A stretch of DNA of 64,000 nucleotides, from assembly GCF_014489635.1 (NCBI RefSeq), contig NZ_CP060828.1:5202501-5266500 (forward strand), in the 5' to 3' direction. The number at the start of each line of letters is the position of its first letter. Within the stretch, counting starts at the first letter, position 1. Shown here piece after piece: positions 34,676-43,812 of the stretch. The DNA comes from Streptomyces roseirectus. Lineage in GTDB: Bacteria; Actinomycetota; Actinomycetes; Streptomycetales; Streptomycetaceae. The notes beneath the pieces were generated by a model that ran no database searches, had not been told where the DNA came from, and worked only from the letters and a program-made list of their open reading frames with translations. The translations under genes were made by a program, and so were the position numbers.

Positions 34676-36881
34676 GCCGGCGCCTCCGGGCGTCTATGAG
34701 CATCTCCTGGATGTTGCGCAGGGGCTGGCCCTCGGCGTCGGTGGCGTGCCGGGTCCACTCGCCGTCGGGGCCGAGGTGCCAGGAGGCGGTCGTGTCGGAC
34801 ATGCCGGTCTCCAGCATGCGGTTGAGGGCGGCGCGGTGACCGGGGTCGGTGACCCGGACCAGGGCCTCGATACGGCGGTCCAGGTTGCGGTGCATCATGT
34901 CGGCGCTGCCGAACCACACCTCGGGCTCGCCGCCGTTGCCGAAGGCGAACACGCGCGAGTGCTCCAGGAACCGGCCGAGGATGGAACGCACCCGGACGTT
35001 GTCCGAGAGGCCCGGGACGCCGGGGCGGATCGCGCAGATGCCGCGCACCCACACGTCGACCGGGACGCCGGCCTGCGACGCGCGGTACAGCGCGTCGATG
35101 ACCGCCTCGTCCACCATCGAGTTGACCTTGATCTTGACGTACGCCGGGCGGCCCGCGCGGTGGTGCTGGGTCTCCTTGTCTATGCGGGAGACGAGGCCGT
35201 CCCGCAGCGACTTCGGCGCGGTCAGCAGCCGGCGGTAGGTCTCGCGGCGCGAGTACCCGGAGAGCCGGTTGAACAGGTCGGAGAGGTCGGCGCCGACCTG
35301 CGGGTCCGCGGTGAGCAGGCCCAGGTCCTCGTACAGGCGGGCCGTCTTCGGGTGGTAGTTGCCGGTGCCGACGTGGCTGTAGCGGCGCAGCGTCTCGCCC
35401 TCCTGGCGGACGACGAGCGACAGCTTGCAGTGCGTCTTCAGCCCGACCAGGCCGTAGACGACGTGGCAGCCCGCCTCCTCCAGCTTCTTCGCCCACTTGA
35501 TGTTGGCGTGCTCGTCGAACCGGGCCTTGATCTCGACGAGGACCAGCACCTGCTTGCCCGACTCGGCCGCGTCGATCAGCGCGTTGACGATCGGCGAGTC
35601 ACCGGACGTGCGGTACAGGGTCTGCTTGATCGCCAGGACGTCCGGGTCCTCGGCGGCCTGCTCGATGAACGCCTGCACGGACGTCGAGAAGCTGTCGTAC
35701 GGGTGGTGCAGCAGCACGTCCCGCTCGCGCAGCGCCGCGAAGATGTCCGGCGCGGACGCCGACTCCACCTCGGCGAGGTCGCGGTGCGTGCCGGCGACGA
35801 ACTTGCGGTACTTCAGCTCGGGGCGGTCCAGACCGTGGATGCGGAACAGGCCGGTCAGGTCGAGCGGGCCCGGCAGCGGGTAGACCTCCGCCTCGGAGAT
35901 CTTCAGCTCGCGCACCAGCAGGTCGAGCACCTCGCGGTCGATGGACTCCTCGACCTCCAGGCGGACCGGCGGGCCGAAGCGGCGCCGCATCAGCTCCTTC
36001 TCCAGCGCCTGGAGCAGGTTCTCCGCGTCGTCCTCCTCGACCTCCAGGTCCTCGTTGCGGGTGAGGCGGAACGCGTGGTGCTCCAGCACCTCCATCCCCG
36101 GGAACAGCTCCTCCAGGTGCGCGCCGATGACGTCCTCGATCGGGACGTACCGGCCGGGCGAACTCTCCAGGAACCGCGACAGCAGCGGCGGCACCTTCAC
36201 GCGCGCGAAGTGCTTGTGCCCGCTGACCGGGTTGCGCACGACGACCGCGAGGTTCAACGAGAGGCCGGAGATGTACGGGAAAGGATGCGCCGGGTCGACC
36301 GCCAAAGGGGTGAGGACGGGGAAGATCTGGTGCCGGAACAGGGTGAACAGGCGGGCCTGCTCCTTCTCCGCCAGCTCGTTCCAGCGGACCAGGTGGATGC
36401 CCTCCTCCGCGAGCGCGGGGGCGACGTCCTCGTGGTACGCGGCGGCGTGCCGGGCCATCAGCTCGCGCGAGCGCGCCCAGATCATCTCCAGCACCTCGCG
36501 CGGCTGGAGGCCGGACGCGGAGCGTGTTGCGACGCCGGTCGCGATCCTTCGCTTCAGGCCCGCCACCCGGACCATGAAGAACTCGTCCAGGTTGCTCGCG
36601 AAGATGGCCAGGAAGTTGGCCCGCTCCAGCAGCGGCGTGTTCGGGTCCTCGGCCAGCTCAAGCACCCGCTCGTTGAACGCGAGCCAGCTGCGCTCCCGGT
36701 CCAGGAACCTGCCCTGCGGCAGCTCCTCGCCGCCCTCCTCGTACCCGTCGAGGTCGGCGTCGATGTCGGGTTCCAGGTCGGACACCGTCGAGTGGGACAC
36801 CGTGTGCGGCCGGTGCGCCGCTATGGACCCCACCGAGGGCTGTGCGTGCTGGACTTCTGCCTGGGCGTTGGACTGGCTCAT
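34656..36881 (-). CDS. ppk: polyphosphate kinase PPK1
   Basis: A 741-residue enzyme that makes polyphosphate from ATP. All four PPK1 regions are present: the N domain ([19 protein letters not shown]), head domain, and two catalytic C domains. The autophosphorylated histidine is His503 in YSHVGTGN, and the second conserved His is in [12 protein letters not shown] start at ATG 36881 (MSQSNAQ), with GGAAGA upstream. The frame stays open to ATG 37049, adding 56 Pro-rich residues that look non-coding. It leads the ppk-CHAD-Nudix unit next to pstSCAB. Confidence 0.95.
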   Translation of the reverse strand: MSQSNAQAEVQHAQPSVGSIAAHRPHTVSHSTVSDLEPDIDADLDGYEEGGEELPQGRFLDRERSWLAFNERVLELAEDPNTPLLERANFLAIFASNLDEFFMVRVAGLKRRIATGVATRSASGLQPREVLEMIWARSRELMARHAAAYHEDVAPALAEEGIHLVRWNELAEKEQARLFTLFRHQIFPVLTPLAVDPAHPFPYISGLSLNLAVVVRNPVSGHKHFARVKVPPLLSRFLESSPGRYVPIEDVIGAHLEELFPGMEVLEHHAFRLTRNEDLEVEEDDAENLLQALEKELMRRRFGPPVRLEVEESIDREVLDLLVRELKISEAEVYPLPGPLDLTGLFRIHGLDRPELKYRKFVAGTHRDLAEVESASAPDIFAALRERDVLLHHPYDSFSTSVQAFIEQAAEDPDVLAIKQTLYRTSGDSPIVNALIDAAESGKQVLVLVEIKARFDEHANIKWAKKLEEAGCHVVYGLVGLKTHCKLSLVVRQEGETLRRYSHVGTGNYHPKTARLYEDLGLLTADPQVGADLSDLFNRLSGYSRRETYRRLLTAPKSLRDGLVSRIDKETQHHRAGRPAYVKIKVNSMVDEAVIDALYRASQAGVPVDVWVRGICAIRPGVPGLSDNVRVRSILGRFLEHSRVFAFGNGGEPEVWFGSADMMHRNLDRRIEALVRVTDPGHRAALNRMLETGMSDTTASWHLGPDGEWTRHATDAEGQPLRNIQEMLIDARRRRRGTTTP

Positions 36882-37292
36882 AAACCCATTCTTCCGCGCA
36901 TGGGGCAGGACGGGCGCGTCGGAACGTGCGGGCGGGAGGGGGGCGGCGCCGCCCGCGGAGGGCAGCGCCGCGGGATCCGTGGGATTCGTGCGTTTCGTGG
37001 GGGGAAGACCCTCGGGCGGCGGCGAAGGCTCGGGCACGGCCTGGTTCATTGCTTGAGCGTCGCAAGCCCGTCTGAATCACCGGTTACGGAGACATGACGT
37101 GCGGGATAGCGGGGGGTGTTCGGGCGGGGGTGACTGTCCTGGCGTCCGGGGTGCCGTACAGGATGGGGCATCAAGGGGCGCGCGGTACAGGGCGACGGGG
37201 GCGGCGATGACATCTGTGGAACCTCCTGACGAGAACGTGATCGTTTTTGATTGGGACGGGGCGCTGTATGTCTATGAATCGTTCACTCGGGG
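36882..37292 (+). other. intergenic region upstream of ppk, with a short possible gene
   Basis: About 410 bases. It must contain the ppk promoter; no PHO box copy (GGTGAAC on this strand) is seen. A 31-codon frame at 37207-37302 (starting MTSVEPPDENVIVFDWDG and continuing past the region) has lower G+C than its surroundings, and a different frame continues with VVVVAEGECPAAYF to about 37400. It may be the remnant of a small frameshifted gene. I cannot identify it. Confidence 0.35.
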
Positions 37293-38348
37293 TCACGAAT
37301 GACCTGGAAGTGGTCGTTGTCGCCGAGGGGGAGTGTCCGGCTGCGTACTTCCCGAACGGGAACTTGAGCCGGGATCGGCGTCGGCGGCGGGGTGGGGGCC
37401 GGGAGCAGGGCGGTTGCGTGCCGCTCGGGCCTGAGGAGGCCGTGCGGTTTCTGCTTGCCGGCCGGGAGTCGTCCGGCGGTGGAGTGTCCAGAAGGCCGCT
37501 GCGGTGGCTGCCACGGTCACCGTGAGGACGAGGCCGGTCTCCATCAGGTGCAGGGGCCAGAAGTGCGACCTGGGGTGGTAGGTCGTCGTGTCACCGTGCG
37601 ACGCGAGCCTCCAGGAGCTGTTCAGGACCTCCGGCCAGGTCGTCGTGGTGACGGTCTTCGCCGGCCACAGATCGGGGCGGACGGCGAACAGGGTCCCCTG
37701 GAGCAGCGCCGTCGCCGTGAACCCCGCCGCGAGGGCCGGGAGCGTGCGGCCGATCAGCAGCGCCGCCAGCGCGCCGAGCGCCAGCGCGCACAGGGCGTAC
37801 GCGGTGGTCGCCGGCCCGCTCGCCACGAACGCGCCGGGCTCCGACCAGCCCTTGTTGTAGAGCAGCGCGTCGCTCGTCCTCCGGGTCCAGCGGTACACGG
37901 CGACCAGGACGGCCGACCCCGCGACGACCGCCACCGCCGGCACCGCGAGCTTCGCCACCAGCCAGCGGGCCGGTGACACCCCTTGCGTCCACGCGAGATG
38001 CGCCGTCCCCGACTCCAGCTCCCGCCCGATCAGCGCCCCGCCCGCGAACGCGGCGACACCGAGCGACGCGTACCCGATCACGAGCCCGGCACGGTCCAGC
38101 CCGACGCTGTACCTGTGCGCCTCATAGGCGTACGCGCACAGGTCGTCACAGGCGCGCTTGTGGTCCAGGATCGACTGCGCGTCGACCTTGCCGCTCCAGA
38201 CGAGCCAACCCAGGGTCACGACCACGAACCCGGTCCAGGCCAGCAACGCCGTGCGGTGCAGCCGCAGGACGGTCCTGGTCAGGCCCCCGCGCCCGGAGGC
38301 CACGGCTTCCGGCAGGTCCCTGCGGGGCGGTGTGAGGGTGGCACTCAT
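37293..38348 (-). CDS. ABC transporter permease
   Basis: A 351-residue integral membrane protein with about six helices and a Pro/Arg/Ser-rich C-terminal tail (about 300-351). Segments such as GRELESGTAHLAWTQGVSPARWLVAKL are shared with the neighbouring permease and mark both as ABC-2-like permeases found next to YtrA-type regulators. Substrate is unknown; such systems are usually linked to cell-envelope stress or antibiotic export. Its ATG overlaps the TGA of the upstream permease, so the two are translated together, probably forming a heterodimer. Confidence 0.8.
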   Translation of the reverse strand: MSATLTPPRRDLPEAVASGRGGLTRTVLRLHRTALLAWTGFVVVTLGWLVWSGKVDAQSILDHKRACDDLCAYAYEAHRYSVGLDRAGLVIGYASLGVAAFAGGALIGRELESGTAHLAWTQGVSPARWLVAKLAVPAVAVVAGSAVLVAVYRWTRRTSDALLYNKGWSEPGAFVASGPATTAYALCALALGALAALLIGRTLPALAAGFTATALLQGTLFAVRPDLWPAKTVTTTTWPEVLNSSWRLASHGDTTTYHPRSHFWPLHLMETGLVLTVTVAATAAAFWTLHRRTTPGRQAETARPPQARAARNRPAPGPHPAADADPGSSSRSGSTQPDTPPRRQRPLPGHS

Positions 38349-39784
38349 GCGGTGGCCTCCTTGAGGACGCTCTCGTCGGAGACGCCGTTCTTCCGGGTGC
38401 TGTCCTTGCGCGTGCCGGCCCTGCCTGTGAGGTCCCGGCCCGTGCCGGCCTGGCTCGTGCGGTCCTTGCGCGTGCCGTCCTTGCGCGTGCCGTTCGGCCG
38501 TGCGCCGCTGAGCCGGGCGCCGATCCTGCGGGCGCTCTTCCTGACCGCGCCCGCGCCCACCCCCGCTCCCGGGACGCCGCTCCCGAGCGGTCCGGTCGTC
38601 CGGCGCAGGACGAGGAACGCGGCCAGCGTCAGCAGCCCGGCGACGACCGTCACGAACCCCGTGCCGGTGAGCTGGAGCGGCCAGAAGTGGGACTCCGGGT
38701 GGTACGTCACGTAGAACCCGGCCCCGTCCACCTTGTCGTACACGGCCTGACAGGAACCGCCCGCGACGACCGGCCCGCACCCGGGGTCCGCGACGTGCGC
38801 CCCGGACGACGTGACGACCCCGTACGACGCCGCGAACCCCGAACTCCGGTACCCCGCCTGGAGACTGGTCGTGTCCGTGACCGTCGGCCACAGGTACGGC
38901 GTCACCCACACCGTCGCCTCCCGCACCGCGAGGGCGATCCCCGCGCCGAGGGCCAGCGCCGGCAGCGTCCGGCGGAACAGCAGTCCCGCCAGCGCCCCGC
39001 CCGCCAGCCCCGCGAGGCCGAGCGCGACCGCCGTGGGGCCGTTCGTGTAGAAGGTCGCCTCCTCGTACCACTGCCCCACGTGCACGGACTCGCTGTCGCC
39101 CGCCACCCACGTGAGCCGGTGCAGCGCCACCAGCGCTCCCGCGCTCGCGGTGATCACCACGGCCGGCACGAGCAGACCTCCGGCCAGCCAGCGCATCGGC
39201 GAAACTCCCTGACTCCACGTCAGCCGCGCGGTACCGCTCTCCAGATCCCTGCCGAACAGCGCCGCGCCGGACCAGGCGCCCACGATCAGCGGAAGGGCGT
39301 ACAGCGCGGTCGTCGCGTAACCGAACAGGTCGTCGTGCCGCAGCACCCCTCCCTCGCCGTACCGGGCACTCCGCAACGCCGTGTCGACGAAGGGCACCCA
39401 GCCCGCGAGCTGGAGCGCGGTGAGGGCGAGGACGAGGACGGCCCAGGTCGCGAGGGCGGGCCGGTGCAGGCGGAGGAGCCAGCGGAGGTGGGCGGTCGCG
39501 GGGGGTTCTTCGGTGCGGGCGTGGGGTGTCGAGGCTCGGGTGTGGGGTGTCGTGGTGTGCGGGTGGGCCGGCTCTTCCGGGGTTCGGTCCGTCGGACTGA
39601 GGGCTCGGTCAGGGGCGTCCGTGGATCGGTTCGCCGTGCCGGGGGCTCGGGTCGGTCCGTCCGAGACCCGGGTCGGTTCGTCCGGGGTCTGATCGGTTCC
39701 GCTCGGGGGCGGGGCCGTCCCGTCCGTGGGCGGGTGCGGTTCGTTCGGTGTCCGGGCCGGTGTGTTCTCGGGGTTCCTCGTCAT
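38345..39784 (-). CDS. ABC transporter permease with long disordered ends
   Basis: A 479-residue membrane protein. The first 100 residues are Pro/Thr/Asp-rich and probably disordered. Six or so helices follow (about 105-410). The last 60 residues hold TRKD/GTRKDR-type basic repeats. GRDLESGTARLTWSQGVSPMRWLAGG is the motif shared with the downstream paralogue, and two extracytoplasmic cysteines lie in DPGCGPVVAGGSC. ATGA overlaps join it both to the ATPase gene before it and the permease gene after it. Confidence 0.8.
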   Translation of the reverse strand: MTRNPENTPARTPNEPHPPTDGTAPPPSGTDQTPDEPTRVSDGPTRAPGTANRSTDAPDRALSPTDRTPEEPAHPHTTTPHTRASTPHARTEEPPATAHLRWLLRLHRPALATWAVLVLALTALQLAGWVPFVDTALRSARYGEGGVLRHDDLFGYATTALYALPLIVGAWSGAALFGRDLESGTARLTWSQGVSPMRWLAGGLLVPAVVITASAGALVALHRLTWVAGDSESVHVGQWYEEATFYTNGPTAVALGLAGLAGGALAGLLFRRTLPALALGAGIALAVREATVWVTPYLWPTVTDTTSLQAGYRSSGFAASYGVVTSSGAHVADPGCGPVVAGGSCQAVYDKVDGAGFYVTYHPESHFWPLQLTGTGFVTVVAGLLTLAAFLVLRRTTGPLGSGVPGAGVGAGAVRKSARRIGARLSGARPNGTRKDGTRKDRTSQAGTGRDLTGRAGTRKDSTRKNGVSDESVLKEATA

Positions 39785-40689
39785 GCCGCTGCCCCTTCCG
39801 CCGGGGTGTGCCGGGGCTGTGGGGGTGACGCGGGGTTGCGGAGGTGGGCGAGGACGAGTTCTTCCAGGGTCGGGCGGGACGCGTGCCAGTCGGGCGGGAG
39901 GGGGTCTTCCCGGCGGATCAGGGCCGTGAGCTGGCGGCCGGTCACGCGGGACTCGACGATCGTGTGCGGGGCGAGGGGCGAGGTCTCGGCGGGGCCCTGG
40001 ACCCGGGCGTGGGCGTCGAGGAGGTCGTCGATCTCGCCGGTGAGGCGGACGCGGCCGTCGCCGAGCAGGAGGAGGAAGTCGCAGGAGTCCTCCAGTTCGG
40101 CCACCACGTGGGACGACATCACGATCGTCGTCCCGTGACGGGCGGCCTGTGACATCAGCGTGGCCATCAGCTCGTGCCGGGCCAGCGGGTCGAGGTCCGC
40201 CATCGGCTCGTCCAGGAGGAGCAGGTCGGGGCGCTTGCCGAGGGCCAGCGCGAGGGCGACGCGGGTGCGCTGGCCTCCGGACAGGGACCTGATCCGCTTG
40301 GCCGGGTCGAGGCCCTGGCCGGTGGCCACCCGGTCGGCTATGTCCGCGTCCCAGCGCGCGGGGTTCAGGTCCGCGCCCATCCGCAGCGTCTGCGCCACCG
40401 TCAACTGCGGGTACAGGGGCTTGTCCTGGGCGACGTATCCCACTCGGGAGCGGGCGTGGGCGGGGGCCGTGCCGAGGGTGGTCAGCGTGCCTTCCGACGG
40501 GGGCAGCAGGCCCGCCGCGAGGGCGAGGAGGGTCGACTTGCCGGCGCCGTTCGGGCCGACCACCGCGCAGACGCGGCCGGCGGGGAGGTGGAAGGAGCAG
40601 TCGCGCAGGGCCCAGGTGTCCTTGTGGCCGAAGCGTCTGCCTAATGCCGTGGCCGTGAGGGCGTAGGGGTGGGGGTCGGTGGTGGTCAT
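39781..40689 (-). CDS. ABC transporter ATP-binding protein
   Basis: A 302-residue ATPase. Walker A GPNGAGKST is at 45-53, signature LSGGQ at 136-140, Walker B LLLLDEP at 156-162, and the switch His is in MSSHVVAELED. A C-terminal extension of about 80 residues follows the nucleotide-binding domain. It pairs with the two overlapping permeases downstream. The ATG overlaps the GntR gene stop by four bases, so the regulator, ATPase and permeases form one operon. Confidence 0.9.
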   Translation of the reverse strand: MTTTDPHPYALTATALGRRFGHKDTWALRDCSFHLPAGRVCAVVGPNGAGKSTLLALAAGLLPPSEGTLTTLGTAPAHARSRVGYVAQDKPLYPQLTVAQTLRMGADLNPARWDADIADRVATGQGLDPAKRIRSLSGGQRTRVALALALGKRPDLLLLDEPMADLDPLARHELMATLMSQAARHGTTIVMSSHVVAELEDSCDFLLLLGDGRVRLTGEIDDLLDAHARVQGPAETSPLAPHTIVESRVTGRQLTALIRREDPLPPDWHASRPTLEELVLAHLRNPASPPQPRHTPAEGAAA

Positions 40690-41270
40690 GGGCGGTTCTC
40701 CTCACGGATCGGGGTGGTTGCGGGGCGTCGGGTTGTGGGGGGCTCGGATGTTTCGGATGGTGCGTAGAGAGAGGACGGGGGCGGTTCGGCTTGTTCGGGT
40801 GCTTCTGTCCTCTTCATCGGATCCGGGTGGCCGATCGGTTCTGTCCCGGCATGGCCGATTCGGGAAATTTCTTCGGCAGTCGTCGGGAAGTGCTCGTCGA
40901 GCACGGCGGTGAAGAGCGCCGCCACGTCGTCGCGGTCGAGGCCGGCGTCCCGGGCCCGGTCCGCCCAGCCGTGGAGTTCCCGTCGTAGAGGGGAGTCGTC
41001 GGCGGGAGCGGTGCCGAGAGTGCGGCGGACGAAGGTGCCGAGGCCGCGGCGGGCCTCCACCAGTCCTTCTCTTTCGAGTTCGCGGTACGCCTTCAGCACC
41101 GTGTTCGGATTGATGGCCGCGGCCTCGACGACCTCGCGGGCCGTGGGGAGGCGGTCGCCGGGGCGGAGCAGGCCGAGGCGGAGGGCCTGCTTGGTCTGCT
41201 GGACGATCTGGACGTAGGTGGCCACGCCGCTGTGCCGGTCGATGCGGTATTCGACCACGGGTTCCACCAC
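40686..41270 (-). CDS. GntR family (YtrA subfamily) transcriptional regulator
   Basis: A 194-residue regulator. The winged helix is at about 15-85 (VATYVQIVQQTKQALRLG, then LPTAREVVEAAAINPNTVLKAYRELEREGLVEARRGLGTFV). The short C-terminal effector region is typical of YtrA-type proteins, with a Pro/Thr-rich tail added. YtrA regulators repress adjacent ABC transporter operons, as here. The start is GTG 41270 or the next GTG 41267. Both lie inside a perfect inverted repeat, so binding would block its own expression. Confidence 0.9.
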   Translation of the reverse strand: MVEPVVEYRIDRHSGVATYVQIVQQTKQALRLGLLRPGDRLPTAREVVEAAAINPNTVLKAYRELEREGLVEARRGLGTFVRRTLGTAPADDSPLRRELHGWADRARDAGLDRDDVAALFTAVLDEHFPTTAEEISRIGHAGTEPIGHPDPMKRTEAPEQAEPPPSSLYAPSETSEPPTTRRPATTPIREENRP

Positions 41271-41303
41271 CCTTTCACTAATTGAGTAGTGAAAGGGTGG
41301 TGG
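41264..41303. promoter_or_regulatory. perfect 17-bp inverted repeat at GntR start (predicted autoregulatory operator)
   Basis: ccaccaccctttcacta (41264-41280) and its exact complement tagtgaaagggtggtgg (41287-41303) flank attgag. The repeat covers the GntR start codon. Spacing and symmetry suit a dimeric GntR regulator. As RNA it would form a stable stem enclosing the start codon and ribosome-binding site. A TTGACG -35-like sequence lies on the minus strand around 41315. Confidence 0.75.
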
Positions 41304-41434
41304 AAGGTGGCGGGCTCGTCAAGCACGTATATAAGGGGACAAGGAAAATCGCAGGTCAGACCGGCTTTCGAGGAGTCGGAAAAATTTCTGGCCGGATCGT
41401 GAACCGATCGGACGGGCCGAAGCGATGAGGGGGT

Positions 41435-41977
41435 GTGAGCGAAACGCGAAGTGACGGAGAGCTGCTGCGGGCCATCGCGGCAGACGGGGACCGTCACGCC
41501 TTCGAGGAGCTGTACCGGCGATACGCGCCGTGGCTGGCAGCACGACTGCGCAGCCGCTGCTCGGACGCCGGGACGGTGGACGACGTCGTGCAGGAGACGT
41601 TCCTCGCGGTGTGGCGGGGCAAGGCCCGCTATCACGAGGACGGTGACGTGGCGGGCTGGCTGTGGCGCATCGGCGCCCGCCGCCTCGTCGACGCCCTGCG
41701 CCGGGACGGCGCCCGGGGCCGGCTCAGGCAGGCCCTGGCCCGGCTCCGCCACCGCGACGAAGTGTCCGCGGAGGACCGCGTCCTCACGGGAGTGGAGCAC
41801 GGCGACCTCGCGGGCGCCCTCTCCCGCCTCTCGCCCGAACTCCGCGCGGTCCTCCAGGCCACGGTCATCGACGGCCTGAGCACCCGGGAGGCCGCCGCCC
41901 TCCTCGGCATCCCGGCGGGGACGGTCAAGACAAGGGCGCTACGGGCCCGCAAGCAACTGAGGGAGGCGCTGACGTGA
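41435..41977 (+). CDS. ECF-type RNA polymerase sigma factor
   Basis: A 180-residue group IV sigma factor. Region 2 spans about 12-80 (FEELYRRYAPWLAARL, then DVVQETFLAVWRG, region 2.2) and region 4 about 120-175 (LSPELRAVLQATVIDGLSTREAAALLGIPAGTVKTRALRARKQLREAL). The start is GTG 41435. It precedes a membrane protein with a zinc-binding anti-sigma motif, which should hold it inactive until a signal arrives. Confidence 0.93.
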   Translation: MSETRSDGELLRAIAADGDRHAFEELYRRYAPWLAARLRSRCSDAGTVDDVVQETFLAVWRGKARYHEDGDVAGWLWRIGARRLVDALRRDGARGRLRQALARLRHRDEVSAEDRVLTGVEHGDLAGALSRLSPELRAVLQATVIDGLSTREAAALLGIPAGTVKTRALRARKQLREALT

Positions 41978-42050
41978 GGGCGCTGACGAGCAGGGGCGCC
42001 CAGCGGGGCGCGACGGCGGGACCGGGTCGGATCGACGGAAGGAGCGCGGC

Positions 42051-42887
42051 ATGAGCTGGCATGTCGGTGAAGAGGAACTGCGTGCTTACGCGCGGGGCGA
42101 GCTGGCGGCGCCGATGCTGTGGTCGGCGGACACGCACCTCGCATCGTGCGAGCAGTGCCGGGCCGCGCTCGCGAGGGAAGCCGACCCGGTCGCGCTGGAC
42201 GCGGGCTGGGAACGGCTCGACGCGGAGCTGGACGCGCCGAGGCAGGGGCTGTTCGAGGGGCTGCTGGTACGCCTCGGGGTCGCCGGCCACACCGCGCGGC
42301 TGCTGACGGCGACGCCGATACTGCGCCGGTCCTGGCTGTTCGCGGTGCTGTCCGTCCTGGTGATGACGGTCCTGATGGTCCGGACGGCCGACAACCCGGC
42401 GCTGTTCCTGGCGCTGGCGCCGCTGCTGCCGCTGGCGGGCGTGGCCGTGTCGTTCGGACGGTCCATGGACCCGACGTACGAGATGGCGATGGTCGCCCCG
42501 ATGCACGGCTTCCGGCTCCTGATGATCCGCACGGTCGCCGTCCTCACCGCCAGCCTGGCCCTCAACGGCCTCGCCACCCTGGCCCTCCCCGGCTACGGGC
42601 TCCTGGCGCTGGCCTGGCTGGTCCCGGCACTTGCCCTGACGGCGACGGGCCTGGCCCTGACGGCTCGCCTGGGCGCGGTGATCGCGCCGGTGCTCACCAG
42701 CTCCACCTGGGTCGGGATCCTCCTGTACGCCCGGTCCCGGGGCGACGACATGCTGGCGCCCTTCACGGTCCCGGGCCAGGCGGTGGCCGCCGTGATCGCC
42801 GTCGTCGCCGGCCTCGCCCTGTACCGGTCCCGCGACCGCTTCGACATCCGCCCGATGGGCGGCTTCCAGGAAGGAGGGGCGATGTGA
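42051..42887 (+). CDS. zinc-binding anti-sigma factor with multiple membrane helices
   Basis: A 278-residue protein. The N-terminal cytoplasmic domain has the ZAS motif His29-x3-Cys33-x2-Cys36 (THLASCEQC), followed by about six membrane helices (95-265), more than the single helix of most anti-sigma factors. It would bind the ECF sigma factor upstream and may sense the state of the ABC transporter downstream. ATG 42051 has AAGGAG upstream. It is the second gene of a five-gene unit. Confidence 0.88.
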   Translation: MSWHVGEEELRAYARGELAAPMLWSADTHLASCEQCRAALAREADPVALDAGWERLDAELDAPRQGLFEGLLVRLGVAGHTARLLTATPILRRSWLFAVLSVLVMTVLMVRTADNPALFLALAPLLPLAGVAVSFGRSMDPTYEMAMVAPMHGFRLLMIRTVAVLTASLALNGLATLALPGYGLLALAWLVPALALTATGLALTARLGAVIAPVLTSSTWVGILLYARSRGDDMLAPFTVPGQAVAAVIAVVAGLALYRSRDRFDIRPMGGFQEGGAM

Positions 42888-42939
42888 CGACGCGACGGAC
42901 GCCGCGCCCCACCGACCACCACACCATCCGGAGGACCCC

Positions 42940-43812
42940 ATGACGGGCATCACCGACACGACCTTGACGGCCACCGGCCTCTCCCTGCGCTACGGCGGGA
43001 CGCACGCCCTGGACGGCGTCTCCCTGCGGCTCGGCAGGGGAGTCACCGGCCTGCTGGGGCCGAACGGCGCCGGGAAGACGACGCTGCTGCGGGTCCTGGC
43101 GACGGCGGTGCCGCCGGACGGCGGGGAGTTCAGGGCGCTGGGACACGACCCGGGGACGGGGGCGGGGCGGCTCGCGCTGCGTCGCTCGCTGGGCTACCTG
43201 CCGCAGAACCCCGGGTTCCACCCGGACTTCACGGCGTTCGAGTTCGTCGACTACGTGGCGATCCTCAAGGAGCTGAACGACCGGGGCGACCGGATCCGGG
43301 AGGTGCGGCGGGTGCTGGAGGCCGTCGACCTGAGCGACGTGCGCAGGACGCGGCTGAAGAGGCTGTCCGGCGGGATGCGGCAGCGGGTCGCGCTCGCGGC
43401 GGCGCTGGTGGGGGACCCCGGGCTTCTGGTGCTGGACGAGCCGACCGTGGGCCTCGACCCCGAACAGCGGATGCGGTTCAGGGAGTTGATCGCGCAGGCG
43501 GGCGAGGGACGGACGGTGCTGCTGTCGACGCACCAGACGGAGGACGTGGCGATGCTGTGCCACCGGGTGATCGTGCTGACGCGGGGCCGCGTCCGCTTCG
43601 AGGGCACGCCGGCGGAGCTGACCGCGCGGGCGGCCGGCCGGGTCTGGAGCAGCGACGGACGGGACCCGGCGGCGCTGGCCGGCTGGCGCACCGGAACGGG
43701 CAGCTTCCGCAACATCGGCGACCCGCCGAAGGGCGCCACGCTCCTCGAACCGACCCTGGAGGACGGCTACTTGCTCACCCTGGACGGCGAGAGCGCGGAG
43801 GTGTCCGCATGA
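42940..43812 (+). CDS. ABC transporter ATP-binding protein
   Basis: A 290-residue ATPase: Walker A GPNGAGKTT (40-48), signature LSGGM (142-146), Walker B LLVLDEP (162-168), switch His in STHQTED. The form is that of drug- or peptide-exporting ABC-2 ATPases. It has GGAGGA before ATG 42940, and its stop overlaps the permease start (ATGA). Being inside a sigma/anti-sigma operon suggests that the transporter output is coupled to the sigma signal. Confidence 0.92.
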   Translation: MTGITDTTLTATGLSLRYGGTHALDGVSLRLGRGVTGLLGPNGAGKTTLLRVLATAVPPDGGEFRALGHDPGTGAGRLALRRSLGYLPQNPGFHPDFTAFEFVDYVAILKELNDRGDRIREVRRVLEAVDLSDVRRTRLKRLSGGMRQRVALAAALVGDPGLLVLDEPTVGLDPEQRMRFRELIAQAGEGRTVLLSTHQTEDVAMLCHRVIVLTRGRVRFEGTPAELTARAAGRVWSSDGRDPAALAGWRTGTGSFRNIGDPPKGATLLEPTLEDGYLLTLDGESAEVSA

